Positions 23,280-31,279 of a DNA stretch of 33,757 nucleotides are shown here, piece after piece. Both the position numbers and the translations under genes were made by a program. Position 1 is the stretch's first letter. Every line of letters starts with the position of its first letter. The notes beneath the pieces are model-generated. The model worked only from the letters and a program-made list of their open reading frames with translations, ran no database searches and was not told the origin of the DNA. The stretch comes from Chitinophaga pinensis (GTDB lineage Bacteria; Bacteroidota; Bacteroidia; SXHM01), in the NCBI GenBank assembly GCA_945889235.1, contig CAMDBK010000005.1:1-33757 (forward strand). Direction: 5' to 3'.

Positions 23280-24515
23280 ATGGAAATGATGTTGGAATCA
23301 AAAACAAAAGCACAACAGGCTATTGAGTTGGAGGATAAATACGGAGCGCATAATTATCATCCGCTTCCGGTTGTGCTATCAAAAGGCGAAGGTGTTTATG
23401 TCTGGGATACAGAAGGCAAAAAATACTTTGATTTTCTTTCTGCTTATTCAGCATTAAATCAGGGTCACAATCACCCAAAAATTGTGAACGCTTTGATTGA
23501 ACAGATTCAGCAACTTTCACTCACTTCACGTGCGTTTTATAATGATACACTAGGCAAATACGAAAAATACATTACCGCTTATTTTGGCTATGATAAAGTG
23601 TTGCCTATGAACACCGGTGCTGAGGGTGTTGAAACAGCACTGAAACTTGCGCGCAAATGGGCTTACACAAAAAAAGGTGTTGCCGAAAATCAAGCAAAAA
23701 TTATTGTCTGCGAAGGAAATTTTCACGGGCGTACTATCAGCGTAGTTTCAGCATCAACAGACCCCGACTCCTATTCAGGTTTTGGTCCGTACACTCCGGG
23801 TTTTATAAAAATTCCTTACAACAATATTAAAGCACTTGAAAATGCTTTGCAGGATAAAACAGTTGCCGGTTTTTTGGTTGAACCCATACAAGGTGAAGCA
23901 GGTGTAGTAGTTCCCGATGAGGGCTATCTGTCTTCATGCGCTGAATTGTGCAAAAAAAACAATGTGTTATTTATTGCAGACGAAGTGCAGACCGGACTTT
24001 GCAGAACAGGAAAACTACTGGCTTGCGAACATGAAAATGTTCGTCCCGATGTATTGATATTAGGTAAAGCTTTATCTGGTGGGATTTATCCGGTTTCTGC
24101 TGTTTTAGCAGATGATGAAATAATGTTATGCATCAAACCGGGTGAGCATGGCTCTACCTATGGCGGAAACCCCGTTGCAGCAAAGGTTAGTATAGCTGCC
24201 CTTGAAGTTTTAAATGAAGAAAAACTTGCTGAGAATTCTGAGCGACTTGGTGAAATTCTTGGCAAAGAATTAAGAAACATTAAATCAGAAATGATAAAAC
24301 TTGTTCGTGGAAAAGGCTTGTTTTATGCAATTATTGTTACTCCCAAAAACGGAAAAACCGCATGGGATATTTGCCTTAAACTTGCAGAGAATGGTTTGCT
24401 TGCAAAACCCACACACGGAGATATTATACGCTTTGCGCCACCGCTGATTATTACTGAAGAACAATTGCTGGAATGCACTGCGATAATTAAAAACACGATT
24501 GAGTCGTTTGAATAA
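23280..24515 (+). CDS. rocD: Ornithine--oxo-acid aminotransferase
   Basis: PLP-dependent class III aminotransferase of 411 residues; converts ornithine and 2-oxoglutarate to glutamate semialdehyde and glutamate, linking arginine, ornithine and proline metabolism. Seen: EDKYGAHNYHPLPVVLSKGEG at the N-terminus, diagnostic for ornithine aminotransferase; FDFLSAYSALNQGHNHPKI; MNTGAEGVETALKLARKW for the PLP phosphate; FHGRTISVVSASTD; VEPIQGEAGVVVPDEGYL; ADEVQTGLCRTGK; and the PLP lysine in LILGKALSGG. Start ATG 23280 fits the promoter 17 bases upstream; ATG at codons 3 and 4 is also possible. First gene of a tight operon; the next gene starts directly after its TAA. It is a different paralog from bioA at the left edge. 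Confidence 0.95.
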   Translation: MEMMLESKTKAQQAIELEDKYGAHNYHPLPVVLSKGEGVYVWDTEGKKYFDFLSAYSALNQGHNHPKIVNALIEQIQQLSLTSRAFYNDTLGKYEKYITAYFGYDKVLPMNTGAEGVETALKLARKWAYTKKGVAENQAKIIVCEGNFHGRTISVVSASTDPDSYSGFGPYTPGFIKIPYNNIKALENALQDKTVAGFLVEPIQGEAGVVVPDEGYLSSCAELCKKNNVLFIADEVQTGLCRTGKLLACEHENVRPDVLILGKALSGGIYPVSAVLADDEIMLCIKPGEHGSTYGGNPVAAKVSIAALEVLNEEKLAENSERLGEILGKELRNIKSEMIKLVRGKGLFYAIIVTPKNGKTAWDICLKLAENGLLAKPTHGDIIRFAPPLIITEEQLLECTAIIKNTIESFE

Positions 24516-24941
24516 ATGAAATCATTTTTCATTTTTTGTTTTTCAGTTATTGCTGTCAGTAGCGTTGCGCAATCGCACTATAGTGGCAGAGACCTGCATG
24601 CACTTGGTTTCTATATGATAACCAGCGACACCACTGCACTTGAAAGAGTAGAAAATAATGACCTTTATTTTTTCGGAAAGACTATTTTACATCACAACGA
24701 AATTTATTTGAAACATATAAAAGACGATGACCTTTATTTTCTGGCAAAAAACCTGCTTAAACCTGAGGGAAAAGAAATGGACTTCATCAAAAATGATGAT
24801 TGGTTTTACTTTGGGGCTGCGGTAAAAGAAAAGACTACGCCCTATCTCGACAATATAAAAGAAGATAATATTTATTACCTCGGCAAAGCGCTGCTCACAA
24901 GGGATTTGGGATTTTTAAATAAGATTTCAAGAGACGAATGA
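24516..24941 (+). CDS. Secreted protein made of five 23-residue repeats
   Basis: I do not recognise this 141-residue protein. Signal peptide MKSFFIFCFSVIAVSSVAQ. The mature part is a periodic repeat: DLHALGFYMI, NDLYFFGKTI, DDLYFLAKNL, DDWFYFGAAV and DNIYYLGKAL. The matching D/N-hydrophobic pairs fall at residues 26/27, 49/50, 72/73, 95/96 and 118/119, exactly 23 apart. Each unit has an aromatic-rich core (LYF, FYF, IYY), and the inner units begin with a short hydrophobic-I-K-x-D turn; a two-helix solenoid is one reading. It abuts rocD with no gap and overlaps miaE by four bases (ATGA), so it is co-translated with both. The function is unknown, and an exported repeat protein between two cytoplasmic enzymes is unexpected. 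Confidence 0.85.
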   Translation: MKSFFIFCFSVIAVSSVAQSHYSGRDLHALGFYMITSDTTALERVENNDLYFFGKTILHHNEIYLKHIKDDDLYFLAKNLLKPEGKEMDFIKNDDWFYFGAAVKEKTTPYLDNIKEDNIYYLGKALLTRDLGFLNKISRDE

Positions 24942-25522
24942 AACTTGCTCCCGAGCTCAAAGCCGCCTCACCACAAGCCTGGCTTGATTGCGTGCTCAAC
25001 GACTTCAACAGTTTTTTACAAGACCATGCCGATTGCGAACGCAAAGCAAGTTCAATGGCATTAAGCTTTGTAGCAAAAATGCCCGACCGCACTGAGATAA
25101 TTCCTGAACTGATTGAAACCGCCTTGGAAGAACTTGAACACTTTCAGCAAGTATATCAACTGATGGAAAAACGCGGTGTTCAACTGCGAAAAGAAATGTC
25201 GGAAGATGCGTATGTAAGTGCATTGATAAAACTCTGTCGCAGTGACAGAGAAGCAAGAACGCTGGACAGAATGTTATTAGCTTCCATTATTGAATGTCGC
25301 GGTGCAGAGCGGTTTAAATTAGTTTGTGATGCTTTACAGGATGAAGAACTAAAACTTTTTTACCGTGACCTGTGGACATCAGAAGCCAAGCACGGAAATA
25401 TTTTTGTGAAATTTGCTTTGCTTTATTTTAATGAAAAAGAAATAAACGAACGGCTGGAATATTTTACTACAAAGGAAGCTGAAGTGATGCTGGGTTTGCC
25501 TATTCGTGCGGCTTTACACTAA
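24938..25522 (+). CDS. miaE: tRNA-(ms2io6A37) hydroxylase, MiaE
   Basis: Non-heme diiron monooxygenase of 194 residues that hydroxylates the isopentenyl group of 2-methylthio-N6-isopentenyladenosine at tRNA position 37. Ferritin-like four-helix bundle. The diiron ligands are visible as HADCERKASSMAL, ALEELEHFQQVY (ExxH), IECRGAERFKLV and EAKHGNIFVKF (ExxH). Length and motifs fit the MiaE family. The reaction needs O2, so the host is expected to use oxygen, in line with the NDH-2 and cytochromes here. Start ATG 24938 overlaps the upstream stop, and the SGNH hydrolase gene starts directly after its TAA. Confidence 0.9.
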   Translation: MKLAPELKAASPQAWLDCVLNDFNSFLQDHADCERKASSMALSFVAKMPDRTEIIPELIETALEELEHFQQVYQLMEKRGVQLRKEMSEDAYVSALIKLCRSDREARTLDRMLLASIIECRGAERFKLVCDALQDEELKLFYRDLWTSEAKHGNIFVKFALLYFNEKEINERLEYFTTKEAEVMLGLPIRAALH

Positions 25523-26734
25523 ATGAATTTCAAAAATTCTCTTGCAGCTAAATTTGCACTTACAATAATTACAGTTGTAATTCTTGTTCTATTTTTAGCC
25601 CTTGCCGACAGGCTTTACGGTAATTATTTTAAAAAAAATACCAAAGAACTTATTTATCCGCCATACAGCAAAGCGCATCACCAAAGCAGCGAGTTTGATA
25701 TAACGGTAAAAATAAATTCCCTGGGTTTTCGTGATTACGAATACCCTTTGCACAAAAAGAAAAAGCACCGCATTGCTGTCATTGGTGATTCATTCACCTT
25801 TGGTTGGGGCGTTGATTTAGAAGATTGCTGGGTAAAAATTTTGGAAAAAGAACTGAACGAAAATGGGCTTGATGTTGAAATTCTTAATCTTGGCAAAGGT
25901 GGTGCGGGTCCTGCTGATTATACAAAAATTGCAGAAAAAGGAATTCCACTTTTAAAACCTGACTTAGTTGTTATAGGCGTTTTGCAGGCAAATGATTTAC
26001 ATCAACTCATTCATGCTTATGATAGTCTTCCGGTTCCGCAAGTACAGGCAGAGCCTAAATCTTTTATTTCAATAAAAGTAAATGGCTTGCTTACCCGTGC
26101 TTTCCCAAATTTCATGCATATTATTTCTATTAACAGGTCTGATATTAGCAGCGACTGGAAACGATATGCACCTGCAATTCTGAATAGTTTTAAGACTAAA
26201 CAAAGTGATAGATTTAATGAACTAAATGAAAAATTACAAACTGATTTTAAATCAGGAACATTAAATCCTTGGCTTATTTCACAGGCAGTTTATTATCCTG
26301 ATTATTTTACACAAACTCTTGACACCACTGACCTTGATGTAGTAATAGGAATTTCAGCAATGGCAGATTTTTTTTCCTCTATACAAAAAACCTGTTCCGA
26401 AAATAATTCTGAACTTATAGTTCTATCAATTCCTAATCTACCCTATTCATCAAAAGAAGAAATGCTTTCACTAAAAAAATATGGATTTGAAATTCCTGAT
26501 TCAATTTATGGAAATCCGTTATCTGATAAAACAATACAGATGGCAGCCGAAGAATCAGGAATTGAGTTTTATTCCGCTTCAGAAAATTTTATAAATCTTC
26601 AAGGTTTTAAAAACCTTGAAGATTTGCAAACCAATTTGTATTACCCGTTTGACGGGCATTTCACCAAAGAAGGCAACCGCATATTTGCTGCAGCAGTAAA
26701 AGAGTTTTTTGAAACTAAAGTGAAAGCTAACTAA
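25523..26734 (+). CDS. Membrane-anchored SGNH/GDSL hydrolase
   Basis: Esterase or acyltransferase-type SGNH hydrolase of 403 residues. An N-terminal transmembrane helix (LAAKFALTIITVVILVLFLALA) places the enzyme outside the cytoplasm. Seen: block I IGDSFTFGWGV with the nucleophile Ser90; block II Gly in LGKGGAGPADYT; block III Asn in LQANDLHQL; and block V YPFDGHFTKEGNRIFA with Asp377 and His379. The set is complete. Such proteins often de-acetylate or acylate extracellular glycans; the substrate is unknown. The coding stretch for INLQGFKNLEDLQ is a perfect 15-bp inverted repeat (26593-26625), just before the catalytic Asp-His block, and is probably an in-frame insertion. Last gene of the rocD operon; it ends flush against the convergent MORN gene. 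Confidence 0.88.
   Translation: MNFKNSLAAKFALTIITVVILVLFLALADRLYGNYFKKNTKELIYPPYSKAHHQSSEFDITVKINSLGFRDYEYPLHKKKKHRIAVIGDSFTFGWGVDLEDCWVKILEKELNENGLDVEILNLGKGGAGPADYTKIAEKGIPLLKPDLVVIGVLQANDLHQLIHAYDSLPVPQVQAEPKSFISIKVNGLLTRAFPNFMHIISINRSDISSDWKRYAPAILNSFKTKQSDRFNELNEKLQTDFKSGTLNPWLISQAVYYPDYFTQTLDTTDLDVVIGISAMADFFSSIQKTCSENNSELIVLSIPNLPYSSKEEMLSLKKYGFEIPDSIYGNPLSDKTIQMAAEESGIEFYSASENFINLQGFKNLEDLQTNLYYPFDGHFTKEGNRIFAAAVKEFFETKVKAN
26593..26625. repeat. Palindromic repeat, family D, inside the SGNH gene
   Basis: AAATCTTCAAGGTTT (26593-26607), a 3-base TAA loop and the exact complement at 26611-26625. It is 33 bases long, eleven codons, and in frame. Confidence 0.9.
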
Positions 26735-27355
26735 TTACTTTCCTTTATAGCGGCCGTTTTCCCACAAGCCCGCCTCCACTGTACCGTTGGTATATTTCAT
26801 GGTTCCGAAACCATTGAATTTTCCTTTGTGCCAATCTCCTTTATATGTATCTCCGTTCGCCCATTTATAAGTTCCTGTTCCTTCGTGCTCATCTTCTTTC
26901 CATCCACCTTTATAGGTGTCACCCGTTTTCCACACAATACTTCCCATTCCTTCTTTTTTTCCAAGCCTCCACATTCCTTTATAAACTTCACCGGTAATCC
27001 ATGTCATTGTTCCTTTTCCTTCCATATTATCATATTGCCATTGCCCGGTATAAATGCTTCCGTCCGCCCATTTCATTGTTCCCTTTCCGTGCTTTTTTGC
27101 TTCTAACCATGTTCCGTCATATCTATTTCCGTTTGCCTCAAGATATGCTCCTTTTCCATTGATAATACCGGCTTTCCATTGTCCTGAATATTTTGCGTTA
27201 TCAGTATAGGTCATAGTACCATTGCCTTCAGGCTTATCGTTTTTTACTTCGCCAACATATAACTCACCTGTTGGATAGTTAATGGTTTTATCCTGTGCAT
27301 AAGCGGAAGTGAAAATAAACAAGAGATTAGTGAGAGCAATTGCAAGTTTTTTCAT
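26735..27355 (-). CDS. Secreted MORN-repeat protein
   Basis: Exported protein of 206 residues. ATG 27355 gives the signal peptide MKKLAIALTNLLFIFTSAYAQ; the frame stays open to 27406 but that would cross the promoter box. The mature part is about seven MORN repeats of some 23 residues (YVGEVKNDKPEGNGTMTYTDN; YSGQWKAGIINGKGAYLEANGN; YTGQWQYDNMEGKGTMTWITGE; YKGGWKEDEHEGTGTYKWANGD and others), which fold into an elongated beta meander. Exported MORN proteins in Bacteroidota are of unknown function; binding of lipids or other surface partners has been suggested for the fold. It converges on the SGNH hydrolase with no gap and is divergent from bcp. Confidence 0.92.
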   Translation of the reverse strand: MKKLAIALTNLLFIFTSAYAQDKTINYPTGELYVGEVKNDKPEGNGTMTYTDNAKYSGQWKAGIINGKGAYLEANGNRYDGTWLEAKKHGKGTMKWADGSIYTGQWQYDNMEGKGTMTWITGEVYKGMWRLGKKEGMGSIVWKTGDTYKGGWKEDEHEGTGTYKWANGDTYKGDWHKGKFNGFGTMKYTNGTVEAGLWENGRYKGK

Positions 27356-27378
27356 TTTATGGTTAGTTAATTTTTGTG

Positions 27379-27386
27379 CAAAAATA
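27379..27386 (-). promoter_or_regulatory. TAnnTTTG -7 box with upstream TTG for the MORN gene
   Basis: TATTTTTG on the minus strand, 23 bases before ATG 27355. A TTG lies 17 bases further upstream, matching the TTG-N17-23-TAnnTTTG pattern. Confidence 0.65.
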
Positions 27387-27434
27387 TAAATTGATTTTTC
27401 TCGCAATTAAAAAAGATTTACACAATCACATGCT

Positions 27435-27442
27435 TATATTTG
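27435..27442 (+). promoter_or_regulatory. TAnnTTTG -7 box for bcp
   Basis: TATATTTG, 17 bases before ATG 27460; a transcript from here would have a leader of only about 11 bases. Confidence 0.6.
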
Positions 27443-27459
27443 TCTGATAATTTTTAGCA

Positions 27460-27960
27460 ATGAATTTGATTTCAACAATTAGTAAACTCATGGTATTTAC
27501 CCAACATAAAACTCATATAAAAGCAGGAGATAAAGCACCAAAATTCAGTGCCAGCGACCAAGATGGGAAAACAATTTCTTTATCAGATTTTTCTGGCAAG
27601 AAGTTAGTGCTGTATTTTTATCCTAAAGATGATACTCCCGGCTGCACCGCTGAAGCCTGCAATCTGCGCGACAATTACAAGATGTTGCTAAAAAAAGGAT
27701 ACGCAGTTGTTGGCGTTAGCGCTGACGAAGTAAAGAAACATCTGAAATTTATCAAAAAATTTAGTCTGCCATTTCCGCTTATAGCTGATACCGAAAAAGA
27801 ACTATGTACTGCTTATGGAGTTTGGGGCAAAAAGAAATTTATGGGCAGGGAATTTATGGGCATTGTGCGCACCACATTTATTATTTCTGAAAAGGGAATT
27901 ATTGACGAAGTAATTGAAAAAGTGGATAACGAAAATCATACGGCACAAATTCTGAAATAA
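27460..27960 (+). CDS. bcp: Thioredoxin-dependent peroxiredoxin, Bcp/PrxQ type
   Basis: Cytoplasmic thiol peroxidase of 166 residues that reduces H2O2 and organic hydroperoxides. Seen: AGDKAPKFSASDQDGKTISLSDFSGKKLVLYFYPKDDTPGCTAEACNLRDNY, with the peroxidatic Cys in PGCTAEAC and a second Cys five residues later, the usual PrxQ resolving position; then VVGVSADEVKKHLKFIKKFSLPFPLIADTEKELCTAYGVWG and FMGREFMGIVRTTFII. ATG 27460 fits the promoter; ATG 27490 (MVFTQHKTHIKAGDK) would give a length closer to the usual 155 residues. It stands upstream of recA with an 84-base gap and probably forms its own transcript. Confidence 0.93.
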   Translation: MNLISTISKLMVFTQHKTHIKAGDKAPKFSASDQDGKTISLSDFSGKKLVLYFYPKDDTPGCTAEACNLRDNYKMLLKKGYAVVGVSADEVKKHLKFIKKFSLPFPLIADTEKELCTAYGVWGKKKFMGREFMGIVRTTFIISEKGIIDEVIEKVDNENHTAQILK

Positions 27961-28044
27961 ATTTATTCACAACTGATTTTTTCAATTACATTTTTACAAT
28001 CTTTACATCAAAATATCTCAAACTCAAATCTCATATCTAAGAAC

Positions 28045-29055
28045 ATGGCAAAAGAAGCAGCAACCGCAACCAATCCAAAACTAAAAGCATTACAGGTAAC
28101 ACTCGAAAAATTAGAAAAATCATACGGCAAAGGCAGCGTAATGCGCCTTGGCGATAAATCAATAGAAACTCTTGAAGTTATTCCAAGCGGTTCAATCGGA
28201 CTTGACCTTGCACTGGGAGTTGGCGGATTTCCTCGCGGAAGAGTAATAGAAATTTATGGCCCTGAATCATCCGGTAAAACAACACTGGCAATTCATGCGA
28301 TTGCAAATGCGCAAAAGCAGGGAGGCATTGCAGCATTCATTGATGCTGAACATGCGTTTGATAGATTTTATGCCGAAAAATTAGGAGTAGATGTTGAAAA
28401 TCTTTTGATCTCACAACCCGATAATGGTGAGCAGGCATTGGAAATTGCCGACAACCTGATTAGCTCGGGAGCTATTGACATTATTGTTATTGACTCAGTT
28501 GCAGCACTCACACCCAAAGCAGAAATCGAAGGTGAAATGGGTGATTCAAAAATGGGTTTGCATGCCCGCTTAATGTCGCAGGCATTGAGAAAACTGACAG
28601 CTACAATTTCCAAAACAGGTTGCTGCTGTATATTCATTAATCAGTTGCGTGATAAAATCGGTGTAATGTTCGGCAGCCCTGAAACTACTACAGGTGGAAA
28701 TGCCTTGAAATTTTATGCTTCAATTCGTTTGGATATCCGCAGAGTAACACAAATAAAAGATGGCGAAGAAGCAACCGGAAATCACGTACGTGTGAAGGTT
28801 GTTAAAAATAAAGTTGCTCCACCTTTCCGCAAAGCAGAATTTGATATCATGTTTGGTGAAGGTATTTCTAAGTCAGGCGAAATTGTTGACATTGGTGTTG
28901 AACAAAACATCATTAAAAAAAGCGGTTCATGGTTCAGTTACGATGATGCAAAACTTGGTCAGGGGCGCGATGCTGTGAAACAGATATTGCTTGATAATCC
29001 TGAATTATCTGACCAGATAGAAGCTAAGATTCGCGAGAAACTGAAAGAGGCATAA
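28045..29055 (+). CDS. recA: Recombinase A
   Basis: Homologous recombination and DNA repair ATPase, 336 residues, typical length. Seen: KLEKSYGKGSVMRLGDK; Walker A GPESSGKTTL at about residues 72-81; DAEHAFDRFYAEKLGVD, a Bacteroidota-like variant of the DAEHALDP motif; IIVIDSVAALTPKAEIEGEMGDSKMGLHARLMSQALRKLT with Walker B and loop L1; and INQLRDKIGVMFGSPETTTGGNALKFYAS with loop L2. No SOS-type operator was recognised in the 84 bases upstream. The downstream TPR lipoprotein frame opens three bases after the stop, so read-through expression is possible, though the start there has been changed by a repeat. Confidence 0.98.
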   Translation: MAKEAATATNPKLKALQVTLEKLEKSYGKGSVMRLGDKSIETLEVIPSGSIGLDLALGVGGFPRGRVIEIYGPESSGKTTLAIHAIANAQKQGGIAAFIDAEHAFDRFYAEKLGVDVENLLISQPDNGEQALEIADNLISSGAIDIIVIDSVAALTPKAEIEGEMGDSKMGLHARLMSQALRKLTATISKTGCCCIFINQLRDKIGVMFGSPETTTGGNALKFYASIRLDIRRVTQIKDGEEATGNHVRVKVVKNKVAPPFRKAEFDIMFGEGISKSGEIVDIGVEQNIIKKSGSWFSYDDAKLGQGRDAVKQILLDNPELSDQIEAKIREKLKEA

Positions 29056-29058
29056 TCA

Positions 29059-30135
29059 GTGGCTTTTATTACTTTTAACCGTATTGTCACGGTGAGCGTA
29101 GTCGAACCGCATTATCAGTTGCCTTTGACTACGCTCAGGTTGACAACAATATTGTTGTCACTATTTTTTTCATTTGCTCTATTTTCCTGCGATAATTTTT
29201 TTGATAAAAAAGAAAACAATAAAAAATCGCTTTCTCCTATTGATTCTATTTCTGAATTGATAAAAGAAACCCCCGATGATTCTAAGCTATACAACGAACG
29301 GGCAAAACTTTATCTGGAAAAGAAAGACTACAAAAATGCCAGAACAGATGCAGGAATTGCAATAAAACATGATTCAACAAATTCAGCTTATTACATTACA
29401 ATAGCAGACGGATATTTTTTTACCAACGAGCCTGTTAAATGTGAAGCTTCACTGAACAAAGCGCTTTCATTAAACCCGCAGAATAAAGAAGCGTTGATGA
29501 AGATGAGTGAATTTTATATGTACCTGAACAGGTTTGAGGAATCCATTTCATACGCCAACAAAATTCTTGAACTTGACCAGAATTTTTCAAAAGCCTATTT
29601 CATCAAAGGAATGTGTTACAAAGATGCGGGTGATACTGCGCGTGCAATTCATAATTTCAGGGAGGCTTTAGATAAAGATGCTGATAATTATCATGCCTGC
29701 ATTATGCTGGCACAAATCTACTTCGGCTTGAAAGATAAACTTGCTGTAACGTATTACAACAATGCACTGAATCTTAAACCGAAAAGCCTTGAGGCCTACT
29801 ATGGGTTAGCCATGTTTTATCAGGAAACAAATGAATTAAATCGTGCGCTTGAAACGTATTCTACGATTCTTAGCATTGATCCTAAATACAAAAATGCTCA
29901 CTACAATATCGGTTACATTCATTTTCAGTACCTGAAAAATTACACTGAAGCAGTAAAACATTTTGATGCTGCTGTAAAGTGCGATGCAAGCTATTATCAG
30001 GCAGTTTACATGCGGGGTTTGTGTTATGAAACGCTAGGCGATATCCAGCGGGCAAAAGCAGAATACACGCACGCATTACAAATTAATCCGGGCTATCAAA
30101 TGGCTTTGGATGGAATAAAAAGGCTCATGAATTAG
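29059..30135 (+). CDS. TPR-repeat lipoprotein
   Basis: Lipoprotein with tetratricopeptide repeats: at least six units from about residue 75 (SKLYNERAKLYLEKKDYKNARTDAGIAIKHD; SAYYITIADGYFFTNEPVKCEASLNKALSLN; KAYFIKGMCYKDAGDTARAIHNFREALDKD; KNAHYNIGYIHFQYLKNYTEAVKHFDAAVK and others), a protein-interaction scaffold, probably on the periplasmic face of the outer membrane. The open frame starts at GTG 29059, but codons 10-30 are encoded by an inverted pair of palindromic repeats. A TTG at 29140, in frame and inside the repeat, gives a proper lipoprotein signal (MTTILLSLFFSFALFSC, Cys then DN; 331 residues). I give 29059 as the outer limit and regard 29140 as the likelier start. The PagL-like gene follows after 7 bases. 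Confidence 0.83.
   Translation: MAFITFNRIVTVSVVEPHYQLPLTTLRLTTILLSLFFSFALFSCDNFFDKKENNKKSLSPIDSISELIKETPDDSKLYNERAKLYLEKKDYKNARTDAGIAIKHDSTNSAYYITIADGYFFTNEPVKCEASLNKALSLNPQNKEALMKMSEFYMYLNRFEESISYANKILELDQNFSKAYFIKGMCYKDAGDTARAIHNFREALDKDADNYHACIMLAQIYFGLKDKLAVTYYNNALNLKPKSLEAYYGLAMFYQETNELNRALETYSTILSIDPKYKNAHYNIGYIHFQYLKNYTEAVKHFDAAVKCDASYYQAVYMRGLCYETLGDIQRAKAEYTHALQINPGYQMALDGIKRLMN
29084..29160. repeat. Inverted pair of family A repeats plus a 20-bp palindrome
   Basis: Copies at 29084-29108 and 29122-29146 face each other around a 13-base loop; the shared core is GAGCGTAGTC. The right copy runs into a perfect palindrome, TGACAACAATATTGTTGTCA at 29141-29160. All lie in the open frame of the TPR lipoprotein. 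Confidence 0.85.
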
Positions 30136-30142
30136 TTTTCAA

Positions 30143-31276
30143 ATGACAGCAGGCAGCAGGCAACAAGCAGGCAATCATTTAATTTTTCTGCACTTCTTCT
30201 TTTTTATCTGTTGTTTATTTTTCAACTCAAACACTTCTTTTGCCCAATCAAAATCCAATGGCTGGAATATAGGAGCGAATATTCACTACGGTTTTATTTT
30301 AAGTCATCACCATAACATGGGGCACTTGGTAAGAGGCCATACACCTGCTTATGAAATCACTGTTTCAAAACAAACATTTGGTGATAAATACTGGCAGCAA
30401 CACTATAAGTATCCTGTTATTGGTTATTCATTCATATTTATTGACTTAAGAAATAACGACCAGCTGGGCAGCGCCTTTGCAATTTATCCGCACATCAGTT
30501 TTCCGCAAAACAGACAGCGGAAATTCATGCGCTATTTCAAGATTGGTTGCGGTGCAGGTTATATTACCAAAGTTTTTGACCGTATTGAAAACAATAAAAA
30601 CAATGCAATAGGCTCTCACATTAATGTATTCATCAGTTTCATGTACGGCTTTAAGTGGAATGTTCACCGCAACCTGTCTATTGATGGTGGCTTATCGTTT
30701 ATGCATTTTTCCAACGCTTCTTTTACAGCGCCAAACCTTGGAATAAATATACCTACCCTGCAACTGGGTGCAACCTGGAAATTCAATGACGGAAAAGAAA
30801 TTTATAAAAAAGACAGCATTGCTCCACCGCGTGAACGCAAATGGCATTACAGTGTTATACTTTCGGGTGGTTTAAAAGAAATAAGTCCGGCAGGTGGTGC
30901 TAAATACGGAATTGGATCACTGAATGCCGAAGTAATAAAACCGGTTAGCCGGAAAAGCAGAATTGGTTTAGGTTTAGATATTTTCTACGATGCTTCCATT
31001 GAAAAAAAACTCAAAAGTAATAGCGCAGATTACAGTGGAATATTTGCGACCGTTCGCCCGGGTCTTCACTTTCATTATGAACTTAAAATTTCTGAATTCT
31101 CGATGCTCTTTGATGTGGGTAGCTATCTATACACACGGTGGAAAGAGGACGGTTACATCTATGCACGAACAGGTGTGCGTTACCGGATTAATAAAAACTG
31201 GCTGGTTGGTGTTTCATTAAAAACTCACAAATTTAAAGCTGACTTTGCTGAATGGGGGATCGGATACGAGTTCTGA
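30143..31276 (+). CDS. PagL-like lipid A 3-O-deacylase family protein
   Basis: Outer-membrane beta-barrel enzyme of 377 residues related to PagL/acyloxyacyl hydrolase-type lipid A deacylases, which remove the 3-O-acyl chain. Seen: signal region HLIFLHFFFFICCLFFNSNTSFAQ; the active-site segment LSFMHFSNASFTAPNLGINI at about residues 188-207, with the family HxSN pair (His, Ser); many amphipathic strands; and a terminal Phe (EWGIGYEF). At 377 residues it is longer than classical PagL (about 150-185), so part of the barrel is extra. The N-terminus MTAGSRQQAGN is encoded by GCAGGCA micro-repeats and may not be native. It follows the TPR gene by 7 bases and ends three bases from the convergent phosphatase gene. 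Confidence 0.8.
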   Translation: MTAGSRQQAGNHLIFLHFFFFICCLFFNSNTSFAQSKSNGWNIGANIHYGFILSHHHNMGHLVRGHTPAYEITVSKQTFGDKYWQQHYKYPVIGYSFIFIDLRNNDQLGSAFAIYPHISFPQNRQRKFMRYFKIGCGAGYITKVFDRIENNKNNAIGSHINVFISFMYGFKWNVHRNLSIDGGLSFMHFSNASFTAPNLGINIPTLQLGATWKFNDGKEIYKKDSIAPPRERKWHYSVILSGGLKEISPAGGAKYGIGSLNAEVIKPVSRKSRIGLGLDIFYDASIEKKLKSNSADYSGIFATVRPGLHFHYELKISEFSMLFDVGSYLYTRWKEDGYIYARTGVRYRINKNWLVGVSLKTHKFKADFAEWGIGYEF

Positions 31277-31279
31277 TTA

